A stretch of DNA of 64,000 bases. Origin: an uncultured Siphonobacter sp. Lineage in GTDB: Bacteria; Bacteroidota; Bacteroidia; Cytophagales; Spirosomataceae. Of this stretch, positions 1 through 7,749 are shown piece by piece; positions within the stretch are counted from its first letter, which is position 1; every line of letters starts with the position of its first letter. A program made the translations under genes and the position numbers. The notes beneath the pieces are model-generated. The model did no database searches and had not been told where the DNA came from. It worked only from the letters and a program-made list of their open reading frames with translations. Location of the stretch: assembly GCA_913774715.1 (NCBI GenBank), contig CAJYHS010000065.1, positions 1 through 64,000 on the forward strand. The letters are read 5' to 3'.

Positions 1-90
1 AACTGAAAACTGAAAACTGAAAACTGAAAACTGAAAACTGAAAACTGAAAACTGAAAACTGAAAACTGAAAACTGAAAACTGAAAACGGA
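1..90. repeat. 7-bp tandem repeat (CTGAAAA)n, about 12 copies
   Basis: The heptamer CTGAAAA repeats head to tail from the window edge, with C at 3, 10, 17 and so on to 80, and ends in a degenerate CGGAAAAC unit. The array may continue to the left of the window. It sits 8 bases past the stop codon of the cytochrome gene, so it is 3' noncoding DNA on that transcript. The same word recurs in intergenic inverted repeats near 23.7 and 33.8 kb. Period 7 rules out a coding repeat in register and suggests a slippage-prone array. Confidence 0.9.
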
Positions 91-98
91 AAACTCCC

Positions 99-494
99 CT
101 ACAACTTGTACCAGCTTGGTTTTTCCAAGGGTTTTCTGCGTCCGTCGAAGGTTTGTTTGGAGGGCCCGTAGTACTTTTCCAGATAATCCAGTACCGTCAC
201 TTCCGATGGGCCTAAGTCCCATAGTTTGTGATATTTCTGCATCCAGCGAATTTTATCCACCCAGCCCGTTCGACTAAAATGATTTTGTGTAATTAACTTA
301 CTGGAATGGCAAGCCGTACAATGAGCCTTGATTAAAGGCAGATTAGTATCTAAGGCCAGGCCCGTTTCCGGGTCTTTTTTTACGGAATCAGCCCAGATTT
401 GTCCAGGTGTTTTCGCGGGCGTGTTATCGTACTGCGAAGTCCAGGCCACACTTCCCAGCAGCAGCAGGGCCGAACACATGAATAGGTATTTCAT
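99..494 (-). CDS. Exported monohaem c-type cytochrome, probable sulfite oxidase electron acceptor subunit
   Basis: This is a 131-residue protein with an N-terminal signal peptide (about residues 1-20) and one haem-binding CxxCH motif, C59-T-A-C62-H63. Downstream Met and His residues (M85, H89) are possible distal ligands. It lies 15 bases after the molybdopterin oxidoreductase gene on the same strand, the arrangement of SorA/SorB sulfite dehydrogenases, in which a periplasmic cytochrome takes electrons from the molybdenum subunit. That pairing is inference from order and family. The cytochrome call itself rests on the visible haem motif. The protein is longer than a minimal cytochrome c because of a roughly 35-residue linker after the signal peptide. 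Confidence 0.8.
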   Translation of the reverse strand: MKYLFMCSALLLLGSVAWTSQYDNTPAKTPGQIWADSVKKDPETGLALDTNLPLIKAHCTACHSSKLITQNHFSRTGWVDKIRWMQKYHKLWDLGPSEVTVLDYLEKYYGPSKQTFDGRRKPLEKPSWYKL

Positions 495-509
495 AAGAGC
501 TTTCCGTCC

Positions 510-1730
510 TTAAACTACCTTCACCGCAATGCGATGACAGGAATTGTTGATGTAACCTTCGGGATTCCATTGCGGCATAACCATTGGCTGACTAACGCCT
601 TGTGAATCCGTAGCCCGGGCCCACACTTCGTAATAGCCCTGCTTGGGAAATTTCACCTCTGCCGTCCAGTGTTGCCAGGCCAGGCGATTTTTGGGAGCCT
701 TCAGACTGGCTTTCTGCCAGGTAGCTCCAAAATCAATCGAGATTTCCAGCTGCTTTACTTCCAGATCTCCCGCCCAGGCATGCCCACGCAGATTCAGGGT
801 TTTCCCTAAGTCCAGCGTAGCTCCGGTTTGCGGATAAGTAATGAGCGATTTTACGGGCATCGACTCAATAATCCGAAACTGATCTTCCGGCGGATCCACA
901 CCCGGCTCTACGGGATGAATGGGCACTTTATAACTCTTACCCGTCATCTTAGGTCCATCATGAACCTTATTGCGAATGGAAATCGTGTGTAACCATTTGC
1001 CTGAAACCGAGGCAGGCCAACCACCCAGTACTAATCTTAAGGGATACCCGTGTACCACCGGAATATCTTTTCCATTCATCGCCCAGGCAATGAGCGATTC
1101 ATCCTCTAACGCTTTTTTAATGGGTACTCCACGTGAGATCACTACCTTACCCGGTTCGCGGCTGGGGTGAATATCTTTTCCGTAATACCCGATGTATACG
1201 GCATCGTCCTTGATTCCGGCGTCTTCTAAGATATCCCGCAAGCGTACACCCGTCCATTCTGCACAGCTTATTCCACCATTTGTCCACTGATTTCCAGCAG
1301 TGCTGGGGAAGTAGCCCGCCCGACCATTCCCACCGCATTCCAGCGTTAACTGATAGGTATAAGGTTTAAATTTTTTCTTCAAATCATCCAGCGTATATAC
1401 TTTTTTAGTTTCTGCCGACTCTCCATTAATCGTTAATGTCCAGCCTTTTACATCAATCGTTTCGGGAACGATTCCATTATTGCGAATGAACATTTTCTCG
1501 GCCGGGGTCACGGCATCATCCAGTAGATGAGCGGGAGCTTCTACATTCCAGGGCCGGTCGTTCAGCACCACCATCTCCGTACTTTTTCCCTTTAAAGCAT
1601 CCCGGTCGTTATCAAACAAAAGAGGCGTATATCCCTCTGGAATAGCAAATACTACTTCGGTACCAAGCAAAGTACCCAGTGTTCCTAAAACGGATTGTTT
1701 GATAAATCTCCGCCGATCGTTTTCACGCAT
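510..1730 (-). CDS. Sulfite oxidase-like molybdopterin oxidoreductase, Tat-exported
   Basis: A 406-residue protein beginning with a twin-arginine type signal (RRRFIKQS at residues 6-13, then a hydrophobic stretch). The oxidoreductase molybdopterin domain (about 60-260) contains the conserved segment LTLECGGNGR, whose Cys132 aligns with the molybdenum-ligating cysteine of sulfite oxidases. A C-terminal Mo-co oxidoreductase dimerisation domain follows (about 285-400). It probably works in the periplasm, oxidising sulfite or a related small substrate and passing electrons to the cytochrome encoded just downstream. The start is the first ATG and directly precedes the Tat motif. Substrate is not decidable from sequence: YedY-like sulfoxide reductases share the fold but usually pair with a membrane haem protein rather than a soluble cytochrome. 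Confidence 0.85.
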   Translation of the reverse strand: MRENDRRRFIKQSVLGTLGTLLGTEVVFAIPEGYTPLLFDNDRDALKGKSTEMVVLNDRPWNVEAPAHLLDDAVTPAEKMFIRNNGIVPETIDVKGWTLTINGESAETKKVYTLDDLKKKFKPYTYQLTLECGGNGRAGYFPSTAGNQWTNGGISCAEWTGVRLRDILEDAGIKDDAVYIGYYGKDIHPSREPGKVVISRGVPIKKALEDESLIAWAMNGKDIPVVHGYPLRLVLGGWPASVSGKWLHTISIRNKVHDGPKMTGKSYKVPIHPVEPGVDPPEDQFRIIESMPVKSLITYPQTGATLDLGKTLNLRGHAWAGDLEVKQLEISIDFGATWQKASLKAPKNRLAWQHWTAEVKFPKQGYYEVWARATDSQGVSQPMVMPQWNPEGYINNSCHRIAVKVV

Positions 1731-2024
1731 TGATTTAGAAGTTTTATAATGGCTTACTGATCTACTTTCCGAAAACGGCTGGACTGTTGTGCAGCCTCTC
1801 CCTGGTAGATGATCCTTTTCGATGGGTTTCCTCCCAAGAGCCTGCCATTTTTATCAGCCAAGCTCCTATCTTTGGTTGAAGAACACTCGTAGACCCTATC
1901 TCTGAGTAATTGAAACAGGTTTTCAAAAAAAGTACCTTTTACAGGAAGAAATAAATTTTTCCGATATAAATTTAATAGTAACGGCATTTCATTGGCTTGT
2001 TATTCCTAACACATACCTAATCAT

Positions 2025-2498
2025 ATGCGAGTTGAAGTTGATCGGATTACCTCCTTGCTAACGGCCATTTATGATGGAGAAGCCTGGCACGGCCCCAGTA
2101 CACAGGAAATCCTCACGGATATTACTCCCGAAATGGCGGTATTCCGTCCGTCACCAGCGGTTCATAACATCGCCGAACTTGCCGTTCACCTGACTAACTG
2201 GCGAATTTTTGTTCTGGAAAAACTAACCGACTCGGTCAGCTTCGATATTATTCTGAATTCTGAAGCTGACTGGTCCGTTATAAACGAAGTAACGAGTGAA
2301 AAATGGCAGGAAATCTTAGCGAATCTTCAGGAAACGCAGGATGAGTTGATCGAAACGCTGGGCCGGATCAGCAGCCATAAACTTAATGATCAGGTTCCGG
2401 GTCGGCGGTATAACTACTATACGCTTTTACACGGCATGCTTCATCACGAAGCTTATCACAGTGGACAGATGGCCCATCTGAAAAAAATGCTAGCCTAA
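2025..2498 (+). CDS. DinB-family (four-helix bundle) putative metal-dependent protein
   Basis: A 157-residue single-domain protein of the DinB/YfiT superfamily. The typical metal-binding histidines are visible: one in the second helix (H47 or H55 in AVHNIAELAVHLTNW) and a C-terminal HHEAYHSGQ motif. Members are cytosolic metal-binding proteins, some acting as thiol-dependent transferases; most Bacteroidota copies have no known reaction. It is monocistronic, transcribed opposite to both neighbours, and ends 3 bases before a strong hairpin terminator. It is unrelated to DNA polymerase IV despite the family name. Confidence 0.8.
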   Translation: MRVEVDRITSLLTAIYDGEAWHGPSTQEILTDITPEMAVFRPSPAVHNIAELAVHLTNWRIFVLEKLTDSVSFDIILNSEADWSVINEVTSEKWQEILANLQETQDELIETLGRISSHKLNDQVPGRRYNYYTLLHGMLHHEAYHSGQMAHLKKMLA

Positions 2499-2500
2499 TA

Positions 2501-2535
2501 AAAAGCCTTCTCAGAATAACTGAGAAGGCTTTTTT
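2501..2535. terminator. Bidirectional intrinsic terminator
   Basis: A 14-bp stem (AAAAGCCTTCTCAG, 2501-2514) with loop AATAA pairs with 2520-2533 and is followed by a T run. The A run on the other side lets it also end the minus-strand small ORF at 2537-2710. Confidence 0.85.
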
Positions 2536-2536
2536 A

Positions 2537-2710
2537 CTATAAATCAAAATACCAGGTACAGAAAATTATAGAAGATACACTCATTATGAATATAGTCCAA
2601 TAGTATCCCATCACGTATTTCCTGTTTGGGAACAATCGTTTTAAAAGAAAGTAAGTAAATACCCAAAAGAAGAGAGTGATCGGGAGGTATAATAAGTAAA
2701 TAACCATCAT
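2537..2710 (-). CDS. Small two-helix membrane protein, 57 aa, unknown
   Basis: I translated this short minus-strand frame by hand. It opens with two adjacent ATG codons (2708-2710 and 2705-2707) and closes with TAG at 2537. It gives 57 residues with two hydrophobic stretches (about residues 3-23 and 36-54) separated by a basic turn, KRLFPNRK. That follows the positive-inside pattern of a helical hairpin with the turn in the cytoplasm. It begins 57 bases past the histidine kinase stop and stops right at the shared terminator, so it could be the last gene of the kinase transcript. No family is recognised, there is no clear Shine-Dalgarno, and it could be chance, although composition and boundaries favour a real gene. 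Confidence 0.5.
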   Translation of the reverse strand: MMVIYLLYLPITLFFWVFTYFLLKRLFPNRKYVMGYYWTIFIMSVSSIIFCTWYFDL

Positions 2711-2766
2711 AGGCTTTTAAATAGATTGCTATCCAATTTACACCTACAGGTTTTTTTATGGTTCAT

Positions 2767-4140
2767 TTATTTTTTAGACGGCATGATAGGTAGCTTAATT
2801 AGTACCGTAGTACCCTTTCCTACTTCCGACTGAAAGTGGATCGTACCTCCGTGCAGACCGACAATCTTCTGAACAACCGCCAGCCCGATACCGAATCCGT
2901 TTACATTAGATACTTCATTACTTCTGAAAAATGGCTCCATTAAATGCGGTAAATCACTGGGATTAATTCCATTCCCATGATCTTTTATGGTCAGCGTAAT
3001 CATCTTTTCCTGACTTAAGACAATCTCGACCGAACCTTGTGAATACTTACAGGCATTATCAATGACATTTAAAATACAGGTAGTTAATAAAGAGCCGTTT
3101 CCCTGGGTTTCGAAAAATGTACCTGAGTCATCTTCGGGTAATAGTCCGAAATCGTAATGAATCTGCCGCTCAGGATACTTGTTATGAATGTGAGCGAGAG
3201 CATTCGTTACGCAATCATCCACAGAGATTACTTCCAGTCCAACCAGCCCTTCGCCCGTGCGAGCCAGTGACAGCAGACTATTGGTTAAGGAAATCAATTG
3301 TCGAATTTCTTCCATCGCCGAAAGGATGGACGTTCTGAGTTCTTCTGCGTCCTGATCATAATCATGGGAAATCTGAAGTGTCCCCAGCATATTGGTAAGG
3401 GGCGTTCGAAGCTCATGAGAAGCATGAGAAACAAAACTCCGCTGCGATTCGAAGGATTTTTGCAGACGGTTTAACATTTCGTTAAACGTCATGGACAGAC
3501 GGGCAATTTCATCCCTTCGGTTTCCTTCATCCAATCGCTTATCCAGATGCTGGGCTGTGATGGTATCCACCTCGTCCATGGCCCGGGAAATCGGTTTTAA
3601 CATCCGTTTCACAAAGAAGTAACCCACCGCAACCAGTAAGATTATACTGCCCAGGTTTCCCCAGATCATCAGGTGCTTCAGCATGATGAGCCGCGTGAAG
3701 CCCACCCGGTCATACCCCATGGCTATGACTCGAAAAGTCTGGGAAGAATCCTGATGAGCCATACCTACTGCTTCATTCTCGTCCAGCTGGGCAAAGATGG
3801 GCTTGGGCGTATTGAGCGTATGAATAAACTTGATCACATTCGGTGATGCCTCGCCCCGGCGGTTCGTATACACCAGCGTATCCCGCTCGTCAAAAATCAT
3901 GATGTGCTCGTCAACAATTGTCAACATATCACTTTCCATGAGTTGGTCGAAGAAATCATCAAACTGATGCCGTCGGTTGATTAATAACCCCGCGGCAGTC
4001 TGGGCTTTTTCCGTTAACCTGGTCCGAAAAATAACCTGACGGTACAGAGAAAACGTGGAGTAAAGAAACGTAGAGAATAGAATCAATACGCCCATTGTAA
4101 GAAGCGTAAAGAGTAAAATGAGTTTATTGCGTATAAGCAT
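2767..4140 (-). CDS. Membrane sensor histidine kinase (EnvZ/CusS type)
   Basis: A 457-residue sensor kinase. Residues 7-30 and about 153-177 are transmembrane helices bounding a periplasmic sensor domain of roughly 120 residues. A HAMP linker (about 178-230) is followed by a HisKA dimerisation domain with SHASHELRTP (phosphoacceptor His242). The ATPase domain shows the N box NVIDNACKYS (from 358), the G1 box DHGNGI and the G2 box GFGIGLAVV. All catalytic boxes are intact. The OmpR-type regulator gene lies upstream on the same strand and is the likely partner, although a terminator-like hairpin separates the two. Signal unknown; the layout matches metal or envelope-stress sensors. Confidence 0.9.
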   Translation of the reverse strand: MLIRNKLILLFTLLTMGVLILFSTFLYSTFSLYRQVIFRTRLTEKAQTAAGLLINRRHQFDDFFDQLMESDMLTIVDEHIMIFDERDTLVYTNRRGEASPNVIKFIHTLNTPKPIFAQLDENEAVGMAHQDSSQTFRVIAMGYDRVGFTRLIMLKHLMIWGNLGSIILLVAVGYFFVKRMLKPISRAMDEVDTITAQHLDKRLDEGNRRDEIARLSMTFNEMLNRLQKSFESQRSFVSHASHELRTPLTNMLGTLQISHDYDQDAEELRTSILSAMEEIRQLISLTNSLLSLARTGEGLVGLEVISVDDCVTNALAHIHNKYPERQIHYDFGLLPEDDSGTFFETQGNGSLLTTCILNVIDNACKYSQGSVEIVLSQEKMITLTIKDHGNGINPSDLPHLMEPFFRSNEVSNVNGFGIGLAVVQKIVGLHGGTIHFQSEVGKGTTVLIKLPIMPSKK

Positions 4141-4263
4141 GCCAGGTACGAGGTTAACCTAGGTTTGGGTAGTCGCCGCAAAGGCCCCAAGTCACGGAAT
4201 TTTACAAAGAAAAGAAAGTGATTTATTGGGTTCAATGAGAAAATCACTCCCTTTTGCAATAGC

Positions 4264-4291
4264 AAAAATGGCTGATGAAGACATCAGCCAT
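4264..4291 (-). terminator. Intrinsic terminator between response regulator and kinase genes
   Basis: ATGGCTGATG (4268-4277), loop AAGA, CATCAGCCAT (4282-4291). Read on the minus strand the stem is followed by TTTTTGC. It lies after the regulator stop and 125 bases before the kinase start. Confidence 0.7.
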
Positions 4292-4342
4292 AACGTTATT
4301 TCACCATCACTGAAAACAGTAAATGTTCAACAGACAACTAAC

Positions 4343-5023
4343 TCAATTTTCTTCCCGTAGCACATATCCCATTCCAATAACGGTATGAATAAGTTTCTTG
4401 GGAAAGTCTTTATCTACTTTCTTACGCAGGAAGTTAATGTATACTTCAATCGTGTTGGTACCGGTATCAAAGTGCAAATCCCAAACCTTTTCGGCAATAT
4501 CCACCCGAGAAACTACCCGTCCGCGATTTCTGAGGAGGTATTCCAATAAACTGAACTCCTTGGCCGTCAAATCAATTCGGCGGCCACCCCGCCGGGCTAC
4601 CTTTTCTTCAAGATCAAGTTCCAGATCGGCCACCTGCAAAATATGCTGACTTACGGGCCCCGACTGACTGCGGCGATATAAAGAACGCAGGCGAGCCAGT
4701 AATTCCCGGAACTCGAAAGGTTTGACCAGATAATCGTCCGCTCCGGAATCCAGCCCGGTGACTTTATCTTCCAGTTCCCCCAACGCTGTCAACATCAACA
4801 CAGGTGTATTGATGCCTTCGGCCCGAAGTTTCTTCACTAAATCAAAGCCATTAATATGCGGTAAGTTCACATCCAGAATAATCACATCAAAAGACTCACT
4901 CAGGGCCATTTTCTGACCAATCATTCCGTCATAGGCTACCTTTGCTTCAAATGCTTCCGCTTCCAGTCCACGCTTCACAAAAGCGGCCAGCTTCGGTTCA
5001 TCCTCTACAATTAATACTTTCAT
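4343..5023 (-). CDS. OmpR/PhoB-family response regulator
   Basis: From the ATG at 5023 the protein is 226 residues: a receiver domain beginning MKVLIVEDEP with phosphoacceptor Asp51 (IILDVNLP) and conserved Lys in LVKPF, then a winged-helix DNA-binding domain (DLTAKEFSLLEYLLRN through GMGYVLREEN). An upstream in-frame ATG at 5080 would add 19 residues unlike any receiver N-terminus, so I prefer 5023. It is expected to be phosphorylated by the kinase encoded downstream and to control promoters of envelope or metal-stress genes. A hairpin terminator in the 200-base gap suggests that kinase expression is partly uncoupled. Confidence 0.9.
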   Translation of the reverse strand: MKVLIVEDEPKLAAFVKRGLEAEAFEAKVAYDGMIGQKMALSESFDVIILDVNLPHINGFDLVKKLRAEGINTPVLMLTALGELEDKVTGLDSGADDYLVKPFEFRELLARLRSLYRRSQSGPVSQHILQVADLELDLEEKVARRGGRRIDLTAKEFSLLEYLLRNRGRVVSRVDIAEKVWDLHFDTGTNTIEVYINFLRKKVDKDFPKKLIHTVIGMGYVLREEN

Positions 5024-5127
5024 AGGAGTTGTCGGTACATTTTCTTCCCGGAAAGTAGCAATATTTTGATAGAGCATCATCTCTTTCGTCTTTAATATTG
5101 ATAATCGGTTGGTTTTGTTGCAATAAT

Positions 5128-5179
5128 CGGTGCCTGATTATCAGCATAAATCTGAATCAGGCACCGGTTTTATTTTTTT
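5128..5179. terminator. Stem-loop with plus-strand T run in the DUF4136/regulator gap
   Basis: CGGTGCCTGATT (5128-5139) pairs exactly with 5155-5166 around a 15-base loop. On the plus strand it is followed by GTTTTATTTTTTT (5167-5179). Both flanking genes run on the minus strand, so the T run points the wrong way for them. It may still stop minus-strand transcription weakly, or it may block antisense reading. Confidence 0.6.
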
Positions 5180-5185
5180 CAGGCA

Positions 5186-5743
5186 TTATGCTACCCCTAC
5201 AGGATAACGTTTCATCATTTTATGAATGCCTTTGGCTATTTCGCGTTCCAGTCCACGAGGACCGTTCAAAGCTCCCTGAGCGATTCCTCTCCAGACCAGA
5301 TGGTTCGTATGGGTATCTACCATATCTACGACCATTGTTCCTTCCGTATAATGATAGTTTTGGTAACCAGGGCCATAACTGTATATGAAAGGACTATAAA
5401 ACCGACGGCCAAAGCCGTAGGAAGGGTAGCCATAGCCTCCGTTCATTACTCGCTGCGTTTTATTTTCAGTATACGTATGAACGATGACCTTTAAATCAGG
5501 CTGGTCACTTTCTGACAGGCCTCTGGCATTGAGTTCAGTGCCTAGATTTTCCTCGATATTGCGTAGAATCAGATCACTCTGATACACTGGGTTAGCTCCT
5601 GTCCGCACATCGGCATTAGCCCAATTAAACGTATGGTACTGACCGAAATTGACATTTTTGTCTTGATCTATGGTCACCTGAGCGGAGCTATTGAGCGTTA
5701 CCAATCCCAGCAATAGTATTGTCAGAAGCAGGATTTTTTTCAT
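5186..5743 (-). CDS. Exported DUF4136-domain protein
   Basis: A 185-residue protein with a cleavable signal peptide (hydrophobic residues 3-20, ending NSSAQ). The rest is the DUF4136 fold typical of Bacteroidota envelope proteins: FGQYHTFNWANAD early, a central ILRNIEENLGTELNARGL helix, and a C-terminal LVWRGIAQGALNG strand followed by a conserved terminal helix. A Tyr/Gly-rich insertion (about 102-125) is typical of the family. Function is unknown; members are often induced in envelope stress. It stands 135 bases downstream of an ECF sigma gene on the same strand, so it may be a target of that sigma, which is inference. Confidence 0.8.
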   Translation of the reverse strand: MKKILLLTILLLGLVTLNSSAQVTIDQDKNVNFGQYHTFNWANADVRTGANPVYQSDLILRNIEENLGTELNARGLSESDQPDLKVIVHTYTENKTQRVMNGGYGYPSYGFGRRFYSPFIYSYGPGYQNYHYTEGTMVVDMVDTHTNHLVWRGIAQGALNGPRGLEREIAKGIHKMMKRYPVGVA

Positions 5744-5878
5744 GGCACTATGTCGTTTAAGTTTTACTCAACACCCTCTATTTTCATCGATTTCTGACCG
5801 ATTGCTTCAGCTTCGTTTGAGCATCCTAAACGTATAAACACGACCTAAAATCCGTATAAAATCAACATTATAGCCGAA

Positions 5879-6418
5879 TTAAAAATCATTCCGACGGCTC
5901 AGAATATACTTTTCAACTTTCTGTACTGCCAAGTGATAATTGGCTTTCAAAGCCCCTACTGAGGTACCGGTTTGAGTCGCAATTTCTTCGTAGGGTAATT
6001 CTTTGAAGTAACGCAGCCGAAATACCTGACGCTGTTTTTCAGGTAAGTGATCAATGGCCTGCGTCAACCAAACGGTTACTTCTTCGCCGTTCCAGGTAGT
6101 ATCCACATCCGCAAAAACGGGACGATTTTCCAGTGCTTCCGTATCCATCTGCGTGCCTACGTGGTGTTTCTGCTTACGGAGAAAATTCAGGGCTTCATGC
6201 GTAGCAATCCGGTACATCCAGCTGAACAACTGTGAATCTCCTCTGAAATTGGGAAGTCCCTGCCAGATCTTCAGCAAGGCATCCTGCGTGACATCCCGGG
6301 CATCTTCGGGATCACGTACGTAGCGACGAATGTGATAATTCAGTTTACGTTCGTACACTTTAACGATGGCATTAAACGTGCCGAAGCGATTTTCAGGTTG
6401 GAAAGTGACCGTTTGCAT
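5879..6418 (-). CDS. ECF-type RNA polymerase sigma factor
   Basis: From the ATG at 6418 the protein is 179 residues. Sigma-70 region 2 is visible (YIRRYVRDPEDARDVTQDAL-like core binding, then LFSWMYRIATHEALNFLRK). An acidic linker leads into region 4 (LPEKQRQVFRLRYFKELPYEEIATQTGTSVGALK), a helix-turn-helix for the -35 element. An in-frame ATG at 6469 would add 17 residues with no similarity to region 2, so I chose 6418. No anti-sigma gene with an obvious zinc-finger or FecR domain follows; the next gene on the strand is the DUF4136 protein. Regulation of this factor is therefore unclear from the window. Confidence 0.88.
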   Translation of the reverse strand: MQTVTFQPENRFGTFNAIVKVYERKLNYHIRRYVRDPEDARDVTQDALLKIWQGLPNFRGDSQLFSWMYRIATHEALNFLRKQKHHVGTQMDTEALENRPVFADVDTTWNGEEVTVWLTQAIDHLPEKQRQVFRLRYFKELPYEEIATQTGTSVGALKANYHLAVQKVEKYILSRRNDF

Positions 6419-6575
6419 GGCTTTAACAGGATTAAGACTGTGGCGATTTCTGACCCAAAAGTCCCGCAACTGAGTTAAGGTGAATTTAAAGCCACATTAA
6501 AACGCTATTAAAGTCCAGATGGAACGGCTTTAGTACAAGTTCAAGCTTTGATATAATTACTTAATAACCAACCTC

Positions 6576-7502
6576 ATGAAAGCAGCTGTGTTAGAATCAT
6601 ATGGCTCTGCGGAGCAATTTATTGTTAGAGAAACATCCACCCCAGAGATTAAAGAAGGCCAGATTCTAATTCGGAATGAGGCCTCATCGGTTAATCCCGT
6701 TGATACGATTGTTCGTTCTGGAGCCATGAAGCTTGCCTCCGGACTTTTTGGAGATCAGATCATTGGCAGCGATTTCAGTGGTACTGTCATCGCTACTAAA
6801 TCCGAGAAATTTAATATTGGGGATGAAGTGTTTGGACACGTTAGTCCGGTAAAAGGCGGAGCCTACGCCGAGTACCTGGCTGTTGACGAAGACGTGGCGG
6901 CCATCAAGCCTAAAAACATCAGTTTTGAAGAAGCAGGCAGTCTTTCGCTGGTAGCGACTACGGCTTGGCAAGGTCTGGTAGATCAGGGACAAATCGAAGC
7001 GGGCGATGAAGTATTAATCAACGGTTGCACGGGCGGCGTAGGAAGCATTGCCGTGCAGGTAGCCAAAAGCTGGGGAGCGATTGTGACGGGCTTGTGCAGT
7101 ACGGAAAACGTACAAACCGCCCGCGAACTGGGCTGCGATGAAGTCATCGACTATAAAACGCAATCCATTCCCGCCAATAAACGGTATGATCTGATTTTTG
7201 ATGCTTCGGGAAAATTCTCTTTCGATGACATCAAGGGCCATTTAACCGAAGAAGCTTATTACGTTACTACCCGCCCTGATATCAAGGATGTAGGTACGGC
7301 GATTGACGTTATTTTCCGTAAACAGGTTAGGCCTTTCATGGCAAAACCGAATGGGGAGGATCTGGAAAAGATCAAGATTCTGGTGGAAGATGGCCATTTA
7401 AAACCTTACGTAGCCGAAGCTTTTCCGCTTGAAAATATTACTCAGGCCCATCAAAAGCTCGAAGCCGGGCATTTTGTGGGCAAAGTAGCGGTGACGATTT
7501 AA
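6576..7502 (+). CDS. NAD(P)H-dependent quinone oxidoreductase (zinc-independent MDR family)
   Basis: A 308-residue medium-chain dehydrogenase/reductase. The GroES-like N-terminal domain (1-125) includes ASSVNPVDTIVRSG and GSDFSGTV. The Rossmann domain carries NGCTGGVGSIAVQVAKSWGA for nucleotide binding, and the tail AHQKLEAGHFVGKVAV is typical of quinone oxidoreductases. The cysteines and histidines of zinc-dependent alcohol dehydrogenases are missing, so it should reduce quinones or enones using NADPH. It is monocistronic, divergent from the sigma gene, and followed by palindromic repeats and a bidirectional terminator. Confidence 0.88.
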   Translation: MKAAVLESYGSAEQFIVRETSTPEIKEGQILIRNEASSVNPVDTIVRSGAMKLASGLFGDQIIGSDFSGTVIATKSEKFNIGDEVFGHVSPVKGGAYAEYLAVDEDVAAIKPKNISFEEAGSLSLVATTAWQGLVDQGQIEAGDEVLINGCTGGVGSIAVQVAKSWGAIVTGLCSTENVQTARELGCDEVIDYKTQSIPANKRYDLIFDASGKFSFDDIKGHLTEEAYYVTTRPDIKDVGTAIDVIFRKQVRPFMAKPNGEDLEKIKILVEDGHLKPYVAEAFPLENITQAHQKLEAGHFVGKVAVTI

Positions 7503-7516
7503 CTGTTCATTGAACC

Positions 7517-7662
7517 TAACTTCCCGAAAGTTAACAGGGACTATTGCTCTTCGGTCCTAATGAAACTTCACGAAAAGTCATTTCAAAAGTTGAGATTCGA
7601 AACCAGACGTGATAATTGATTTAACCAACAACTTTCGGGAAGTTTAAAACTTTCAGGAAGTT
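7517..7662. repeat. Three copies of a near-palindromic 15-mer (AACTTTCGGGAAGTT)
   Basis: AACTTCCCGAAAGTT occurs at 7518-7532 and its reverse complement at 7630-7644. A one-base variant, AACTTTCAGGAAGTT, lies 3 bases on at 7648-7662. Each copy has AACTT/AAGTT ends around a five-base core, so each copy can fold alone and the first can pair with either of the others over about 100 bases. The segment is noncoding, between convergent genes. Confidence 0.8.
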
Positions 7663-7695
7663 AATATAGGAGTTGTACGGAGAACAGTTCAAACT

Positions 7696-7732
7696 AAAAT
7701 GGCCCTGAATCCAAAGAATCAGGGCCATTTTT
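7696..7732. terminator. Bidirectional terminator between convergent genes
   Basis: AAAATGGCCCTGA (7696-7708) pairs with TCAGGGCCATTTT (7719-7731). There is a T run after it and an A run before it, so it serves both the quinone oxidoreductase and the amidohydrolase gene ending at 7750. Confidence 0.85.
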
Positions 7733-7749
7733 ATACCACTAGCAAGTAA

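Noticed and set aside
1-90. CRISPR array
   Set aside because: Units are 7 bases with no spacers and there are no cas genes.
1754-1987. 77-codon minus-strand ORF upstream of the molybdoenzyme gene
   Set aside because: No domain, odd composition, and it occupies the likely promoter region of the next gene.
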